DNA of 28,436 bases from CAYMWF01 sp964394085 [NCBI: uncultured Gemmatimonadota bacterium] (GTDB taxonomy: Bacteria; GCA-2686955; CAYMWF01): NCBI GenBank assembly GCA_964394085.1, contig CAYMWF010000055.1, positions 1 through 28,436 of the forward strand, read 5' to 3'. Numbering within the stretch: the first letter of the stretch is position 1; the number at the start of each line of letters is the position of its first letter. A program made the translations under genes and the position numbers. Shown here piece by piece: positions 1 to 8,700 of the stretch. The notes beneath the pieces are model-generated. The model was not told the DNA's origin, made no database searches, and saw nothing but the letters and a program-made list of their open reading frames with translations.

Positions 1-3
1 CAG

Positions 4-231
4 AGAGTCTTTCTGATAATGCAGCATCACTTTGGAGATTCTTTCTGAAAAATGCAGCATCACTTTGGAGATTCTTTCTGATAATGCAGCATCACTTTGG
101 AGATTCTTTCTGAAAAATGCCGCATCACCCTGGAGATTCTTTCTGAAAAATGCCGCATCACCCTGGAGATTCTTTCTGAAAAATGTCGCATCATCCTGGA
201 GAGTCTTCCTATAATGCAGCTTCACCTTTCC
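4..231. repeat. 32/33-bp tandem repeat array upstream of accA
   Basis: Six near-identical units (4-35, 36-68, 69-100, 101-133, 134-166, 167-199) are followed by a degenerate seventh unit from 200. Each unit starts with AGATTCTTTCTG or a close variant and ends in TTTGG or CCTGG. Units 1 and 3 are 32 bp and the others 33 bp, the difference being GATAAT versus GAAAAAT in the middle. The one-base length change shifts the reading frame between units, so the array is not a coding repeat, although parts of it stay open. It is much richer in A and T than the accA gene it precedes. I do not recognise the family. The array may extend beyond the left edge of the window. Confidence 0.9.
210..215 (+). promoter_or_regulatory. 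Possible -10 element for accA in the last array unit
   Basis: The degenerate seventh repeat unit contains a perfect TATAAT, where the full units have GATAAT or GAAAAAT. A start site near 222 would give a leader of about 23 nt before the GTG of accA. No good -35 hexamer is visible 16-18 nt upstream, so this is only a candidate. Confidence 0.3.
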
Positions 232-244
232 ACCGGAGGAGCCC

Positions 245-1186
245 GTGGAAAAAAAAGTCGTCTCAATCGAAGATCTAGAACAGCAGGTCAGACTGCTTAA
301 AGAACGGATTCAGGAAAACCGCGAAGTTATCGATCTGAGCCGTCTCGAAGAGGAGACGAAGAAGCTTCAGCGAAAAATATTCTCGGATCTCGAAAGCTGG
401 CAGCGGGTGCAGCTCGCCCGCCACACCGGACGCCCGTACTTTTTCGACTATGTCGAACGGATCGTCACAGACTTTTACGAGCTGCACGGCGACCGGGCTT
501 ACGGGGACGACAAGGCCATGGTCGGCGGCATCGGCAAACTCGGAGATCGTCCGGTCATGCTGATCGGCCAGCAGAAGGGACGCGATATCAAATCGCGAAC
601 CTACCGCAACTTCGGCATGCCCCACCCTGAAGGATACCGGAAAGCCCTGAGGTTGATGAAGCTCGCCGAAAAATTCGGCATCCCCGTCATCTGCCTCATC
701 GACACTCCGGGAGCCTTTCCGGGCATCGGCTCGGAGGAAAGGGGAATCGCCGGCGCGATCGCGGAAAATATAATGGAGATGACGATCCTGGAAACGCCGA
801 TCGTGGTGGTGATAATAGGCGAAGGGGGCAGCGGGGGCGCCCTCGGCATCGGGGTCGGCGACCGGGTGCTGATGATGGAAAACACGTATTACTCGGTGAT
901 TTCCCCCGAGGGATGCGCCTCGATACTGTGGAGGAACCCCGCGAAAGCGCCGATTGCCGCGGATTCTCTGAAACTCACGGCGAAAGAGCTGCTCGAATTC
1001 GGTATCATCGACACCATAGTGCCCGAACCCCGGGGGGGCGCTCAGGAATCCCACGAGGAGGCGGCGAAAATCCTGGCGGATCACCTGGTCGAAGCTCTGG
1101 ATGAGATCGACCGGATCCCTGCGGAAGAACTGACGAAGCAAAGGATCGCCAAGTTCACCGCCCTGGGCCGTTTCGAAGTCCGGTAA
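245..1186 (+). CDS. accA: Acetyl-CoA carboxylase carboxyltransferase subunit alpha
   Basis: AccA forms the carboxyltransferase half of acetyl-CoA carboxylase with AccD. It moves the carboxyl group from carboxybiotin to acetyl-CoA to make malonyl-CoA, the first committed step of fatty-acid synthesis in the cytoplasm. The 313-residue product has the usual family length. It has the helical N-terminus (about residues 5-60), the stretch HTGRPYFFDYVE near 60, the block RNFGMPHPEGYRKALRLM near 120-137, and the glycine-rich oxyanion-hole region GEGGSGGALGIG near 192-203, followed by SPEGCASILWR. The start is GTG at 245, preceded by GGAGG at 235-239 with 5-nt spacing. The protein begins MEKKVVSIEDLEQQV, as expected for the family. 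The gene stands alone: a repeat array precedes it and an AT-rich gap follows. Nothing looks broken. Confidence 0.97.
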   Translation: MEKKVVSIEDLEQQVRLLKERIQENREVIDLSRLEEETKKLQRKIFSDLESWQRVQLARHTGRPYFFDYVERIVTDFYELHGDRAYGDDKAMVGGIGKLGDRPVMLIGQQKGRDIKSRTYRNFGMPHPEGYRKALRLMKLAEKFGIPVICLIDTPGAFPGIGSEERGIAGAIAENIMEMTILETPIVVVIIGEGGSGGALGIGVGDRVLMMENTYYSVISPEGCASILWRNPAKAPIAADSLKLTAKELLEFGIIDTIVPEPRGGAQESHEEAAKILADHLVEALDEIDRIPAEELTKQRIAKFTALGRFEVR

Positions 1187-1345
1187 GGAACCGTTTCGGC
1201 TGAAATTTATTGTTGTATTTTTGAAATAAAAAAAACACAACTTAATCGACAGCTTAAGTGTATTAGATTAGATTAAGAATGATCCCGCCTGGCAGTGGTC
1301 TTCCGTCCGGCGGTACCCGAGCATTCTGCAGCGATGGAGTATAAA
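1187..1345. other. AT-rich intergenic region between accA and the M6 peptidase gene
   Basis: The stretch 1201-1280 is strikingly A/T-rich for this genome and includes an eight-A run at 1228-1235. A small inverted repeat ACTTAA/TTAAGT lies at 1240-1245 and 1254-1259. This is the likely place for the accA transcript end and the promoter of the next gene, but I cannot assign clear -35/-10 hexamers or a convincing terminator. Confidence 0.3.
1336..1339 (+). promoter_or_regulatory. Ribosome-binding site that fixes the M6 peptidase start
   Basis: GGAG lies 6 nt before ATG 1346. The upstream in-frame ATG codons at 1295 and 1334 lack such a site, and the signal peptide fits only a start at 1346. Confidence 0.65.
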
Positions 1346-4063
1346 ATGAAGCGAATTCTGGCAGTTTCACTGGCCCTGGCACTAAGTACGACAGTTTTTG
1401 CACTGCCGAAAGCACCTCCCGAGGTGATCGAAAGGATCGAATCGGAGGGATGGATCGATTCTTTCAAGGCTCAGATGCGGGATTTTTCCGCAAGGATGAT
1501 GAGCCAGTCGAACGGCGTAACGGATTTTCCGGATTCGATGCACCTCTTGCTGGTTCTGGGCGAATTCCAGGATATCAAGGCGGACCAGGAGAAGAATCCT
1601 CCGGAATCCTACGAGGAAATGCTCTTTTCTGTCGGAACGTACCCTTCCGGAAGCATGGCCGACTATTACAGCGACAATTCCTATGGAAAATTCGAGATAA
1701 CAGGGGACGTCACGATAGTCTGGTATACGGCTCCCGAATCCACGGCGTATTATTATTGCAACAAGGATCGCACCCCCGGCACTTCCGATGATTTCGGGCT
1801 CGGCTACCTGGAGCCGAATGCCGGCACTTTCGTCAAGCACATCGTAAACCTCGCCGATCCGGATATCGATTTCTCGAGGTATGATAACGACGACAACGGC
1901 TCGGTCGACGCTCTCCAGGTCTGCCACGCCGGCCCCGGCGGCGAAAGTTCGGGCGACCCGAATCATATCTGGTCGCACAAGAGCTCAATCAACTGGCTGA
2001 CCGACGACGGCGTGTGGGTGAGAACATACACGATACAGCCCGAATCGAACGGAATCGGCGTATACGCCCACGAATTCGGGCATGCCCTGGGACTGCCCGA
2101 CCTCTACGACACCGATTATTCATCTTCGGGATGCGGCGACTGGACGCTCATGGCCTCCGGATCCTGGATGAACGGAGGGAAGACTCCGGCGTGCTTCGGG
2201 GCCTGGGAGAAGTATGAGCTCGGATGGGTGGATCCGATCGTGATCACCCAGGCGGATCTCCTCGATAACCCGTTCGAGATTCCGGCGGCGAGTTCCAACG
2301 ACGTATCCTATCTGCTCTGGACCGACGGCGATCCCGGCAAGGAATATTTCCTGGTGGAAAACAGGCAGAAATCGGGCTGGGATTATTTTCTGCCCGGCGA
2401 CGGACTGCTGATCTGGCATATCGACGACAATGTAGGCGGCAACACCCAGGAGGGCATGGATCCTCTCCATGTCTATCCGCATTACAAGGTGACCCTCGAA
2501 GAAGCCGACTGTGTCGAGGAAGAATGGCTGTACTGGGAGACGTACGGCGTTCCCGGAAGCTTTCAACTGGAAACGGCGCCCTACGCGGGCGGCGGCCGGG
2601 GCGACCCCTTCCCCGGTTCGAGCGGCAACCGCAACTTCTATTCCGATTCCTGGCCGAACAGCCATAATTATCTCGAATCCAATTCGAAGGTGGCGGTCCT
2701 GGAAATCAGTAATTCCGATTCGGTAATGACCGCGGTGTTCGACGTGAAACAGGTATTTCCGGTGCTCGCAGTCGAATCGCTTCTGATCGATGACGGCGCC
2801 GGCGGCAACGGCGATCGACGGCTGGAGGATGGAGAGACGGCCGACTTCATCATCAACCTGGAGGCGACCTGGGGCGATGTGCCGTCCCTCGGTGCGAAAC
2901 TGAGCACGGAAAACGAATACGTGACGGTGACGTCCGACTCGTCCTTCTTCGGGGATATCGACTACGGGAAAACGGGGGACAACTCGACCAATCCGTTCGT
3001 GCTGACCGTCAGCGGCGACCCGGATCCCCAGATCGTGGAAATGACTCTGCAATGCACCGCAATGCCCATGGGTTTTCCCTACGTTTTCGAGCTCGAACTC
3101 GAGCTGATGATAGGTTGGCCGCAGGTGCTCCTCGTCGTGGACGACGGCGAAGCATCCGATGACGAAACATACACAAGCGCATTCAACGAGCTCGACTGGG
3201 GAGTAATGGACACCTGGTTCAGAAGCACGGGTGAGGGAACGGCGCCCGATCAAGTGAGCAAACATGAGATTGTTATCTGGTTTACAGGTGCTGAAAGCGA
3301 CTCGACCCTGCTGCCGGTCGATCAGGATACCCTGGCCGCGTTCCTCGATAACGGGGGCAACCTCTTCCTCACCGGGCAGAATATCGATTCCGATATCGGC
3401 GAAACGGATTTCTTCTCCGATTATCTCTATTCCGCGAAAGACCAGGAGAACACGTACCAGGGGTTCATCCTCGGCTTCGAAGGCGATCCGATTTCCCACG
3501 ACTGGACCGAAGTGCCCCTGACCGCGCCGCAGCAGTCGCCTTCATCCGTGGACCCGATCGAGCCCGCCTACGAAACGTTCATCTATCTGAACGGGCGCAC
3601 CGCCGGCGTTACCTATGACGGTAATCCGGGTGGTCAAGATCACAAGGTTCTGTACCTGCCCTTCGCCTACGAAGAAATCCAGTCGGAGGCGGATCGGGTG
3701 CAGCTGCTCGAGAACCTTCTCCGGTTCATGGGCGTGTCGGTCGAACAGCCCGAAGGCGGCTCGCCCGGCGTTTCAGCCGCTGCGCGATCGGCGATAACCG
3801 GAGGGTATCCGAATCCGTTCAATCCGAAAACCACGGTCACCTTCGATCTGGCCGAGGAGGGGCGGGCCAGCCTCGCCGTTTTCGATATTCGAGGTTCCCG
3901 GGTGAAGGTGCTGGCGGATGGTGAGTTCGGTCCCGGACGGCACGCCGTGACCTGGGACGGCGCCACCGCCGCGGGAGGGACGGCGTCCAGCGGCGTATAC
4001 GTGGTCCGGCTCGAGGTTCCCGGGAAAACGACCGATTCGATCAGGCTTGTAATGTTGAAATAG
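1346..4063 (+). CDS. Secreted M6-type metallopeptidase with C-terminal FlgD-like/type A sorting-like domain
   Basis: The 905-residue product is a probable secreted zinc endopeptidase of the M6 (immune inhibitor A-like) family. It starts MKRILAVSLALALSTTVFA, a clean signal peptide. The catalytic motif HEFGHALGLPD lies at 242-252: H242 and H246 bind zinc, E243 is the catalytic base, and the motif follows HExxHxxGxxD. The peptidase domain spans roughly 60-400. A beta-rich segment follows. From about 593 (start LLVVDDGEASDD) comes a Rossmann-like domain resembling the ThuA/glutamine-amidotransferase fold, with FLDNGGNLFLTGQN in its middle. The last 90 residues (from about 817, GGYPNPFNPKTTVTFDL) form a FlgD-Ig/T9SS type A-like domain ending in RLVMLK. 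That C-terminus and the neighbouring Por-like operon suggest export through a T9SS-like route. The real substrate is unknown. Confidence 0.88.
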   Translation: MKRILAVSLALALSTTVFALPKAPPEVIERIESEGWIDSFKAQMRDFSARMMSQSNGVTDFPDSMHLLLVLGEFQDIKADQEKNPPESYEEMLFSVGTYPSGSMADYYSDNSYGKFEITGDVTIVWYTAPESTAYYYCNKDRTPGTSDDFGLGYLEPNAGTFVKHIVNLADPDIDFSRYDNDDNGSVDALQVCHAGPGGESSGDPNHIWSHKSSINWLTDDGVWVRTYTIQPESNGIGVYAHEFGHALGLPDLYDTDYSSSGCGDWTLMASGSWMNGGKTPACFGAWEKYELGWVDPIVITQADLLDNPFEIPAASSNDVSYLLWTDGDPGKEYFLVENRQKSGWDYFLPGDGLLIWHIDDNVGGNTQEGMDPLHVYPHYKVTLEEADCVEEEWLYWETYGVPGSFQLETAPYAGGGRGDPFPGSSGNRNFYSDSWPNSHNYLESNSKVAVLEISNSDSVMTAVFDVKQVFPVLAVESLLIDDGAGGNGDRRLEDGETADFIINLEATWGDVPSLGAKLSTENEYVTVTSDSSFFGDIDYGKTGDNSTNPFVLTVSGDPDPQIVEMTLQCTAMPMGFPYVFELELELMIGWPQVLLVVDDGEASDDETYTSAFNELDWGVMDTWFRSTGEGTAPDQVSKHEIVIWFTGAESDSTLLPVDQDTLAAFLDNGGNLFLTGQNIDSDIGETDFFSDYLYSAKDQENTYQGFILGFEGDPISHDWTEVPLTAPQQSPSSVDPIEPAYETFIYLNGRTAGVTYDGNPGGQDHKVLYLPFAYEEIQSEADRVQLLENLLRFMGVSVEQPEGGSPGVSAAARSAITGGYPNPFNPKTTVTFDLAEEGRASLAVFDIRGSRVKVLADGEFGPGRHAVTWDGATAAGGTASSGVYVVRLEVPGKTTDSIRLVMLK

Positions 4064-4072
4064 GACATGCCC

Positions 4073-4153
4073 CGCGGGGACGTGACAGGCTGGAGAGCCG
4101 TCTTCGCGGGGACGTGACAGGCTGCGGATCCGCCTTCGCGGGGACGCGGCACG
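4073..4153. repeat. Short 32-bp tandem repeat after the M6 peptidase gene
   Basis: Two full 32-bp units (4073-4104 and 4105-4136) and a third partial copy (from 4137) start only 10 bases after the peptidase stop codon. Each begins CGCGGGGACG, and the full units continue TGACAGGCT. The units are GC-rich and unrelated in sequence to the array at the left edge, although the period is the same. No T-run follows, so this is not a standard intrinsic terminator. Confidence 0.85.
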
Positions 4154-4189
4154 CGGCGGTTCCGTTCCCCGGGCGATCCGCGATCGGGC

Positions 4190-4218
4190 TTGACTGACCC
4201 TGGATGAACCGCTACCAT
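4190..4218 (+). promoter_or_regulatory. Sigma-70-type promoter for the Trm112-like gene
   Basis: TTGACT (4190-4195) and TACCAT (4213-4218) are separated by exactly 17 nt. Five of six and four of six bases match the consensus. The predicted start near 4225 leaves a short leader of about 16 nt holding a strong GGAGGTG ribosome-binding site at 4228-4234. Confidence 0.6.
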
Positions 4219-4240
4219 GATTTAAACGGAGGTGCGCCGA

Positions 4241-4405
4241 ATGCTCGACAAAGAACTTCTTGAAATCCTGGCATGTCCTAAATGCAAAGGTGAACTCGAA
4301 TACGATCGGGAAGGCGACAAACTCACCTGCAATGCCTGCAGATTGAGGTACAGCGTCAAGGATGATATCCCGATAATGCTTATAGACGAAGCGGAAGAAT
4401 TCTGA
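4241..4405 (+). CDS. Trm112 family (YcaR/UPF0434-type) small zinc protein
   Basis: This 54-residue protein begins MLDKELLEILACPKCKGELE. It carries two zinc-type cysteine pairs, C12-P-K-C15 and C30-N-A-C33, and ends with the family-typical DIPIMLIDEAEEF. Bacterial members are about 55-65 residues long. Eukaryotic and archaeal Trm112 activates several methyltransferases; the bacterial role is poorly defined and often linked to cell-envelope gene neighbourhoods. The start is certain from GGAGGTG at 4228-4234, 6 nt before the ATG, and from the promoter just upstream. It is a single-gene unit between the peptidase and the Por-like operon, with GC-rich hairpins after it. Confidence 0.9.
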   Translation: MLDKELLEILACPKCKGELEYDREGDKLTCNACRLRYSVKDDIPIMLIDEAEEF

Positions 4406-4607
4406 TTCCGCGGTTTCGAACGGGCATGTTTCACCATCGCCCGCCGTCCGTCACCGGACGGGCCCGCTCGCGTGGCTGCACCAGAAAATAATCTTGGAGG
4501 TTTTACCCGGGGAAGGTTGTTCAAGCTCTCGATAAACGAGCCGCCGCCGGTTTCCGTTCGGAAAGGCGGCGTCCCGCGGAAGCGGGGACCGGGAGCATTG
4601 AACTCCG

Positions 4608-4638
4608 CCGGACGAACGAGGTCCGGAGCCCGGGTTTT
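4608..4638 (+). terminator. Possible weak intrinsic terminator
   Basis: Stem CCGGAC (4608-4613) pairs with GTCCGG (4621-4626) around a 7-nt loop. A five-T run starts 7 nt after the stem, which is further away than usual. This would separate the Trm112-like unit from the operon downstream. Confidence 0.3.
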
Positions 4639-4652
4639 TCCTGTACGCTGAT

Positions 4653-4681
4653 TTGCCGATGCGCAGAAAAGTACGTATCAG
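4653..4681 (+). promoter_or_regulatory. Candidate promoter of the Por-like operon
   Basis: TTGCCG (4653-4658) and TATCAG (4676-4681) have 17-nt spacing and four of six consensus bases each. The start site would be near 4688, about 20 nt before the first ATG. The match is modest. Confidence 0.35.
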
Positions 4682-4708
4682 GTTCCCCGGCCGTGAAGAT
4701 TCCGTATC

Positions 4709-5728
4709 ATGAGTTTTCTTGTTCGAAATATTCTCCTTTTTGCGCTGATGCTCGCTTCCCTTTTCGGCGTTTCTCCCGTATATGCGGCCAAGTACGCCGG
4801 TGAATTCCTGTCGATCGGCGGCGGCGCGGCGCACCTCGCCCTCGGCGGCGCCGGCGTCGCTCTGCCGACCGGGGCGGAATCCGCGTTCTGGAATCCGGCC
4901 CTGCTCTCGGTTCAGAACGGCATCCGGGGAACCTTCATGCACTCGGAAAGGTTCGCCGGGCTGGTCGGATATGACGCGGTATCATTTTCGATGCGGCGGG
5001 ACGCGCCGGAGGGCGCGACTCCGATCGCTCTCGGCGTCCAGGTCCAGAGAACCGCCGTCGACGGCATACCCGTCACCGAGCTTCTCGTGGATTCCCTGCC
5101 GCCGGTCCTCCCGGACGGAACCATAAATTTCAAGACCACCGGGACCGAGACGAGCCGCGACCTCGTCTGCCTCTTCTCCGTTGCGGGCCGTCATCCGGGC
5201 TTCGGTCTCGACCTCGGAGTTTCGGTGAAGATTCTGTACCGGAACCTGCTGGGAAGCACCGCCCTCGGTGCGGGGCTCGACGCCGGTTGTTTCTATCGCT
5301 GGAGGAACGGTCTGGCGGCGGGTGTGAGCCTGGCCGATCTGACCACCACGCCGGTCGTATGGGAAACGGGCGTGACCGACCTGGTGACTCCGACCACGAA
5401 GGTAGGTGTGTCATACAGTTTCGGTACCGGTAAAACCCTGTTCAGGGGGGCTTGCGCACTCGATGCCGACCTGAAATTCGATAATCTCGGCCCGGCGGCG
5501 GACCTGAGCGCCGGACGGGCCAGCCTCGATTTTCACGCGGGCGGCGAATGCTGGATAAACAACGCGGTGGCGCTCAGGACCGGGCTCGATCGCGGAGGCA
5601 GGCTGACCGCGGGGGCCGGGCTGGTTGTATCCGTATTGCGGTTCGATTATGCGTTTCTTCTGGATGCCGACCTGGGAAACACCCACCGCGTGTCGATGAG
5701 CGTGGAAGTGGAAAACGATGATTTTTAG
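4709..5728 (+). CDS. PorV/PorQ family outer-membrane protein, first copy
   Basis: The 339-residue protein has a signal peptide (MSFLVRNILLFALMLASLFG..., cleavage near 26). It then has the PorV/PorQ N-terminal signature: a GA-rich hairpin GGGAAHLALGGAGVALPTG followed by FWNPALLS (about 37-67). The rest alternates short beta strands, as expected for a FadL-like barrel. In Bacteroidota, PorV binds type IX cargo as it leaves SprA and carries it to the surface attachment complex containing PorU. It is the first gene of a six-gene operon. Its stop overlaps the start of the C25 peptidase gene by 11 nt, which argues for coupled translation. The ribosome-binding site upstream is weak. The family is well supported; the precise role is inferred from context. 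Confidence 0.82.
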   Translation: MSFLVRNILLFALMLASLFGVSPVYAAKYAGEFLSIGGGAAHLALGGAGVALPTGAESAFWNPALLSVQNGIRGTFMHSERFAGLVGYDAVSFSMRRDAPEGATPIALGVQVQRTAVDGIPVTELLVDSLPPVLPDGTINFKTTGTETSRDLVCLFSVAGRHPGFGLDLGVSVKILYRNLLGSTALGAGLDAGCFYRWRNGLAAGVSLADLTTTPVVWETGVTDLVTPTTKVGVSYSFGTGKTLFRGACALDADLKFDNLGPAADLSAGRASLDFHAGGECWINNAVALRTGLDRGGRLTAGAGLVVSVLRFDYAFLLDADLGNTHRVSMSVEVENDDF

Positions 5729-8700
5729 GATTACCGGTTATAACCGCCCCGCCGTCCGGCGATCCGTCGGCCGCCCCGCCGACCGGCGATCCATCGGCCG
5801 CCCCGCCGTCCGGCGCTCCGTCGGCTGCCCCGCCGCGTGGTGGCCTGTTCTGCTCCTGGCGTCGATCCTGGCTCTATTCCCGGCGGCGGGCGCTGCTGCA
5901 GCGGGAACCATGGAGGTTCTGCTCCGGTCGGCCACGGAAACGGGCTTCACGGCGGAGTTCACGTTCGAACCGGGCGGCGGGCGCGATCACGAAAAAGGCT
6001 GGGTGCCGGACATGGGCGGCTGCGGCCCCCTTGAAAGACAGGGCGCTCCCACGGTGCCGGTGAAGGATGTATCATTCGCCCTTCCTCCCGGGCACCGTTC
6101 CCGGGTAACGGTTTCATCCTCAGCCTTTATGGAAAAGTCCGGGGTTCGGGTCAGGCCGCTCCCCCGGTACGAAGACAACGCCCTTGAACCCCATTACATC
6201 GAAAATGACGCAATTTATGACGCACCCGGCACGTACCCGGGCCTCCTCGCCGAAGTAACCGATCCGGGCATCCGGCGCGGATGCCCGATCGCTCATCTCA
6301 GGTTCTACCCGGTCCAGGTCGATCCCCTCGCGGAAAAGGTTACGATTTACAACCGGATCACCGTATCCGTGACCTTCCATCCGTCCTCGGAGTCTCCTTC
6401 CGCGAACAGGAGCTCCGGGCCCGTGAACGATCCTTTCTTCGACCGCGTCGTGTCCCGCTCCGTCCTGAACCCGGGTTTCGTTCCGAAATGGCGACTCTCC
6501 CGGAAAGAGAGCTCTTTTATCGCGGGGAGCGGAACTCTGATCGCGGGGGGCGGTAAAAACCGCGGGGGTCTCTCCGGTTATGACGACCCTTCCGCATTCC
6601 AGCTTTCGGATAACTGGGTCAGGATGGGTGTCGATCAGACCGGCCTTTTCGCGGTGACCCCGTCCTTTCTGGAGGATTCGGGAATCGACGCGGCAACGAT
6701 CACTCCCGCCGGGATGAGGCTTTTCTACGGGGGAGGCGAACCCCTCCCGCTCGATCCGGAAGAGGAGCCGCCGGCTCTCGGCGAAATAGCCGTCCACGTG
6801 ATAGATGCGGACGAAAACGGCGCCTTCGACGGCGACGATGTTCTCTATTTTTTCGGCGAGGCCGCGGCCCGCTATTCCGTTGGCGCGGGAGAGTACCTGT
6901 TCAATCCGTATACCGTGGAAAATGTTTACTGGCTCACCTGGGACGGGAGTTTCGAATATCCTCCCGCGAGGGCTGCGGTGCTCGATTGTACTCCGTCTTC
7001 TCCCCTGGCCGCCGAAGCCCCGGGCGCGGCCGCGTACGCCCGGGGAGAAGAGGAGCGGCTGAATCCCAGGTCCCGCGGATACTGGTGGGTCTGGCAGGAT
7101 TTCTATCTTCCGGGTGAAGAAACCCGCTGTTTCGATTTCGAAGCCCCGGCCGCGTCCCCCGGCGAAACCTGCTCCCTCAGGGTCCGGTTATACGGCTCTG
7201 TTTCGGGCAATCACCGGGCGCTGGTTTCCCTGAACGGCAGCGACCTTGGCGAAGCGGCCTGGTACGGCAAAAAAGAGTTCTTTTTCGAAACGACCGCGAC
7301 TGCCCTCGAGGAGGGAGAAAACACACTCTGCGTCTCCGTCCCGAGGGATGAAAATCCCGATGACGCCCTGTACATGGACTACGTCGAGGTCTTCTATACG
7401 AAAGCGCTCCAGGCGGAAGGCAGGAGCTACCAGGCTTTTCCGACCGCGTCGGCCGACACCCTCGAATACGGAATCGCGGGGTTCGATGAGACCGACGAGA
7501 ATATCGCCTTTTTCGTGGCCGACCCGTGCTCCCTGGAGATTATCGAAGGTTTCAGCTTCGCCGGAGGTGAGCTGACCTTCCAGCTGCCCCCTTCGCCCGC
7601 CGGAAGGCTGCTCGTTTCCGACACCGACGCCGTTCCGGCTCCGGTATCCGCCGCCCCGGTTGGGGAGTTCCGCCTGCGCAACCCGTCGAACCGGGCGGAC
7701 TACCTGATCATAACCGCCGCGGACTATTCGAGCGCGTTCGAGCCTCTTGCCGCGTATCGCGAGTCGAGCGACGGCCTGGCCGTTGAAACGGTGCTCCTGG
7801 AAGAGATCTACAATGAGTTCGCCTGGGGGATGGTCGACCCGACCGCCATCAGGAATTTTCTCAAGCACGCATACTTCTACTGGACCGCGCCGGCCCCGTG
7901 GTACTGCCTCCTCGGGGGCGACGGCATCTACGACCTTAAAAACCACATGGGTTTCACCAATCCGAGGTCGGTGGTTCCGACCCACCAGGAGGAATCCACC
8001 ACCCTGGTGGCCGGCGACTGCCTGGACGACTGGTTCTTCTACCTCGAAGGGGACGATCATTCTCTCGAAATGGCCGGGGGACGCATACCCGCCGGAACCC
8101 CCGACGAGGCATCGGCCATGGTGGAGAAGGTGCTTCTTTTCGAGCGGGACGCTTCACCGGGTCTCTGGAAGCATACCGTAACCATGGCGGCCGACGACCA
8201 GGTCACCGACAGGTGGTACACCGAAACAGAGCATACCGTGGATACCGAAAAGCTCGCCGACAGCATCAGCCCCTGCTGGTCGGTGGACAGGCTCTATCTC
8301 GTCGACTACGTTCCCAACGCCGCAGGCAAGAAGCCCGACGCCCAGGACGCCCTCCTGGAACGTTTCGGCGAGGGCCGGGTCTGGGTGAACTACCTCGGAC
8401 ACGGCAACGAGACAGTGCTGGCCCATGAAACCCTGTTCTCGTCTCCCGGGGATGTGCTCAGCCTGTCGAACAGCGAACGTCAGCCGGTATTTTTCGCCGG
8501 CTCCTGCTCGGTCGGGCGTTTCGATCGCCTCGATATCCAGTGTCTCGCCGAGCTCCTCTGCCAGGAGGGGGAGAAAGGAGCCTCCGCCTCGATCGCCGCC
8601 ACGAAAGAAACTTACGCCACCCTCAATTACACGATGACGAACGTCCTTTTTTCGAAGCTTTTCGCCTGCCCGGGCGACGAGCACTTTACCGTGGGCGAGG

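Larger units (their letters stand above)
4406..4708. other. Gene-free stretch with three hairpins before the Por-like operon
   Basis: No convincing gene is seen on either strand. Three inverted repeats occur. The first is CCGTCCG-TCAC-CGGACGG at 4444-4461. The second is a two-part stem at 4543-4570, GCCGCC with GGCGGC outside and TTTCC with GGAAA inside. The third is CCGGAC-7nt-GTCCGG at 4608-4626, followed by a five-T run at 4634-4638, which may be a weak terminator. A possible promoter lies near the right end. Confidence 0.55.

Noticed and set aside
4-231. CRISPR array
   Set aside because: Units are contiguous with no unique spacers, and there are no cas genes.
32-300. Repeat-encoding small proteins in the left array
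   Set aside because: The mixture of 32 and 33-bp units breaks the frame, and there is no ribosome-binding site.
2120-3499. 459-residue minus-strand frame opposite the M6 peptidase
   Set aside because: It is antisense to a well-supported gene and shows no motifs.
4451-4942. Minus-strand 163-residue frame
   Set aside because: It overlaps the PorV-like gene and the hairpin region, and its composition is that of a GC-rich shadow frame.
5738-5962. Twin-arginine signal in the PorU-like N-terminus
   Set aside because: The RRS runs come from the repeat and lack the SRRxFLK context; the Sec-type core is the simpler reading.
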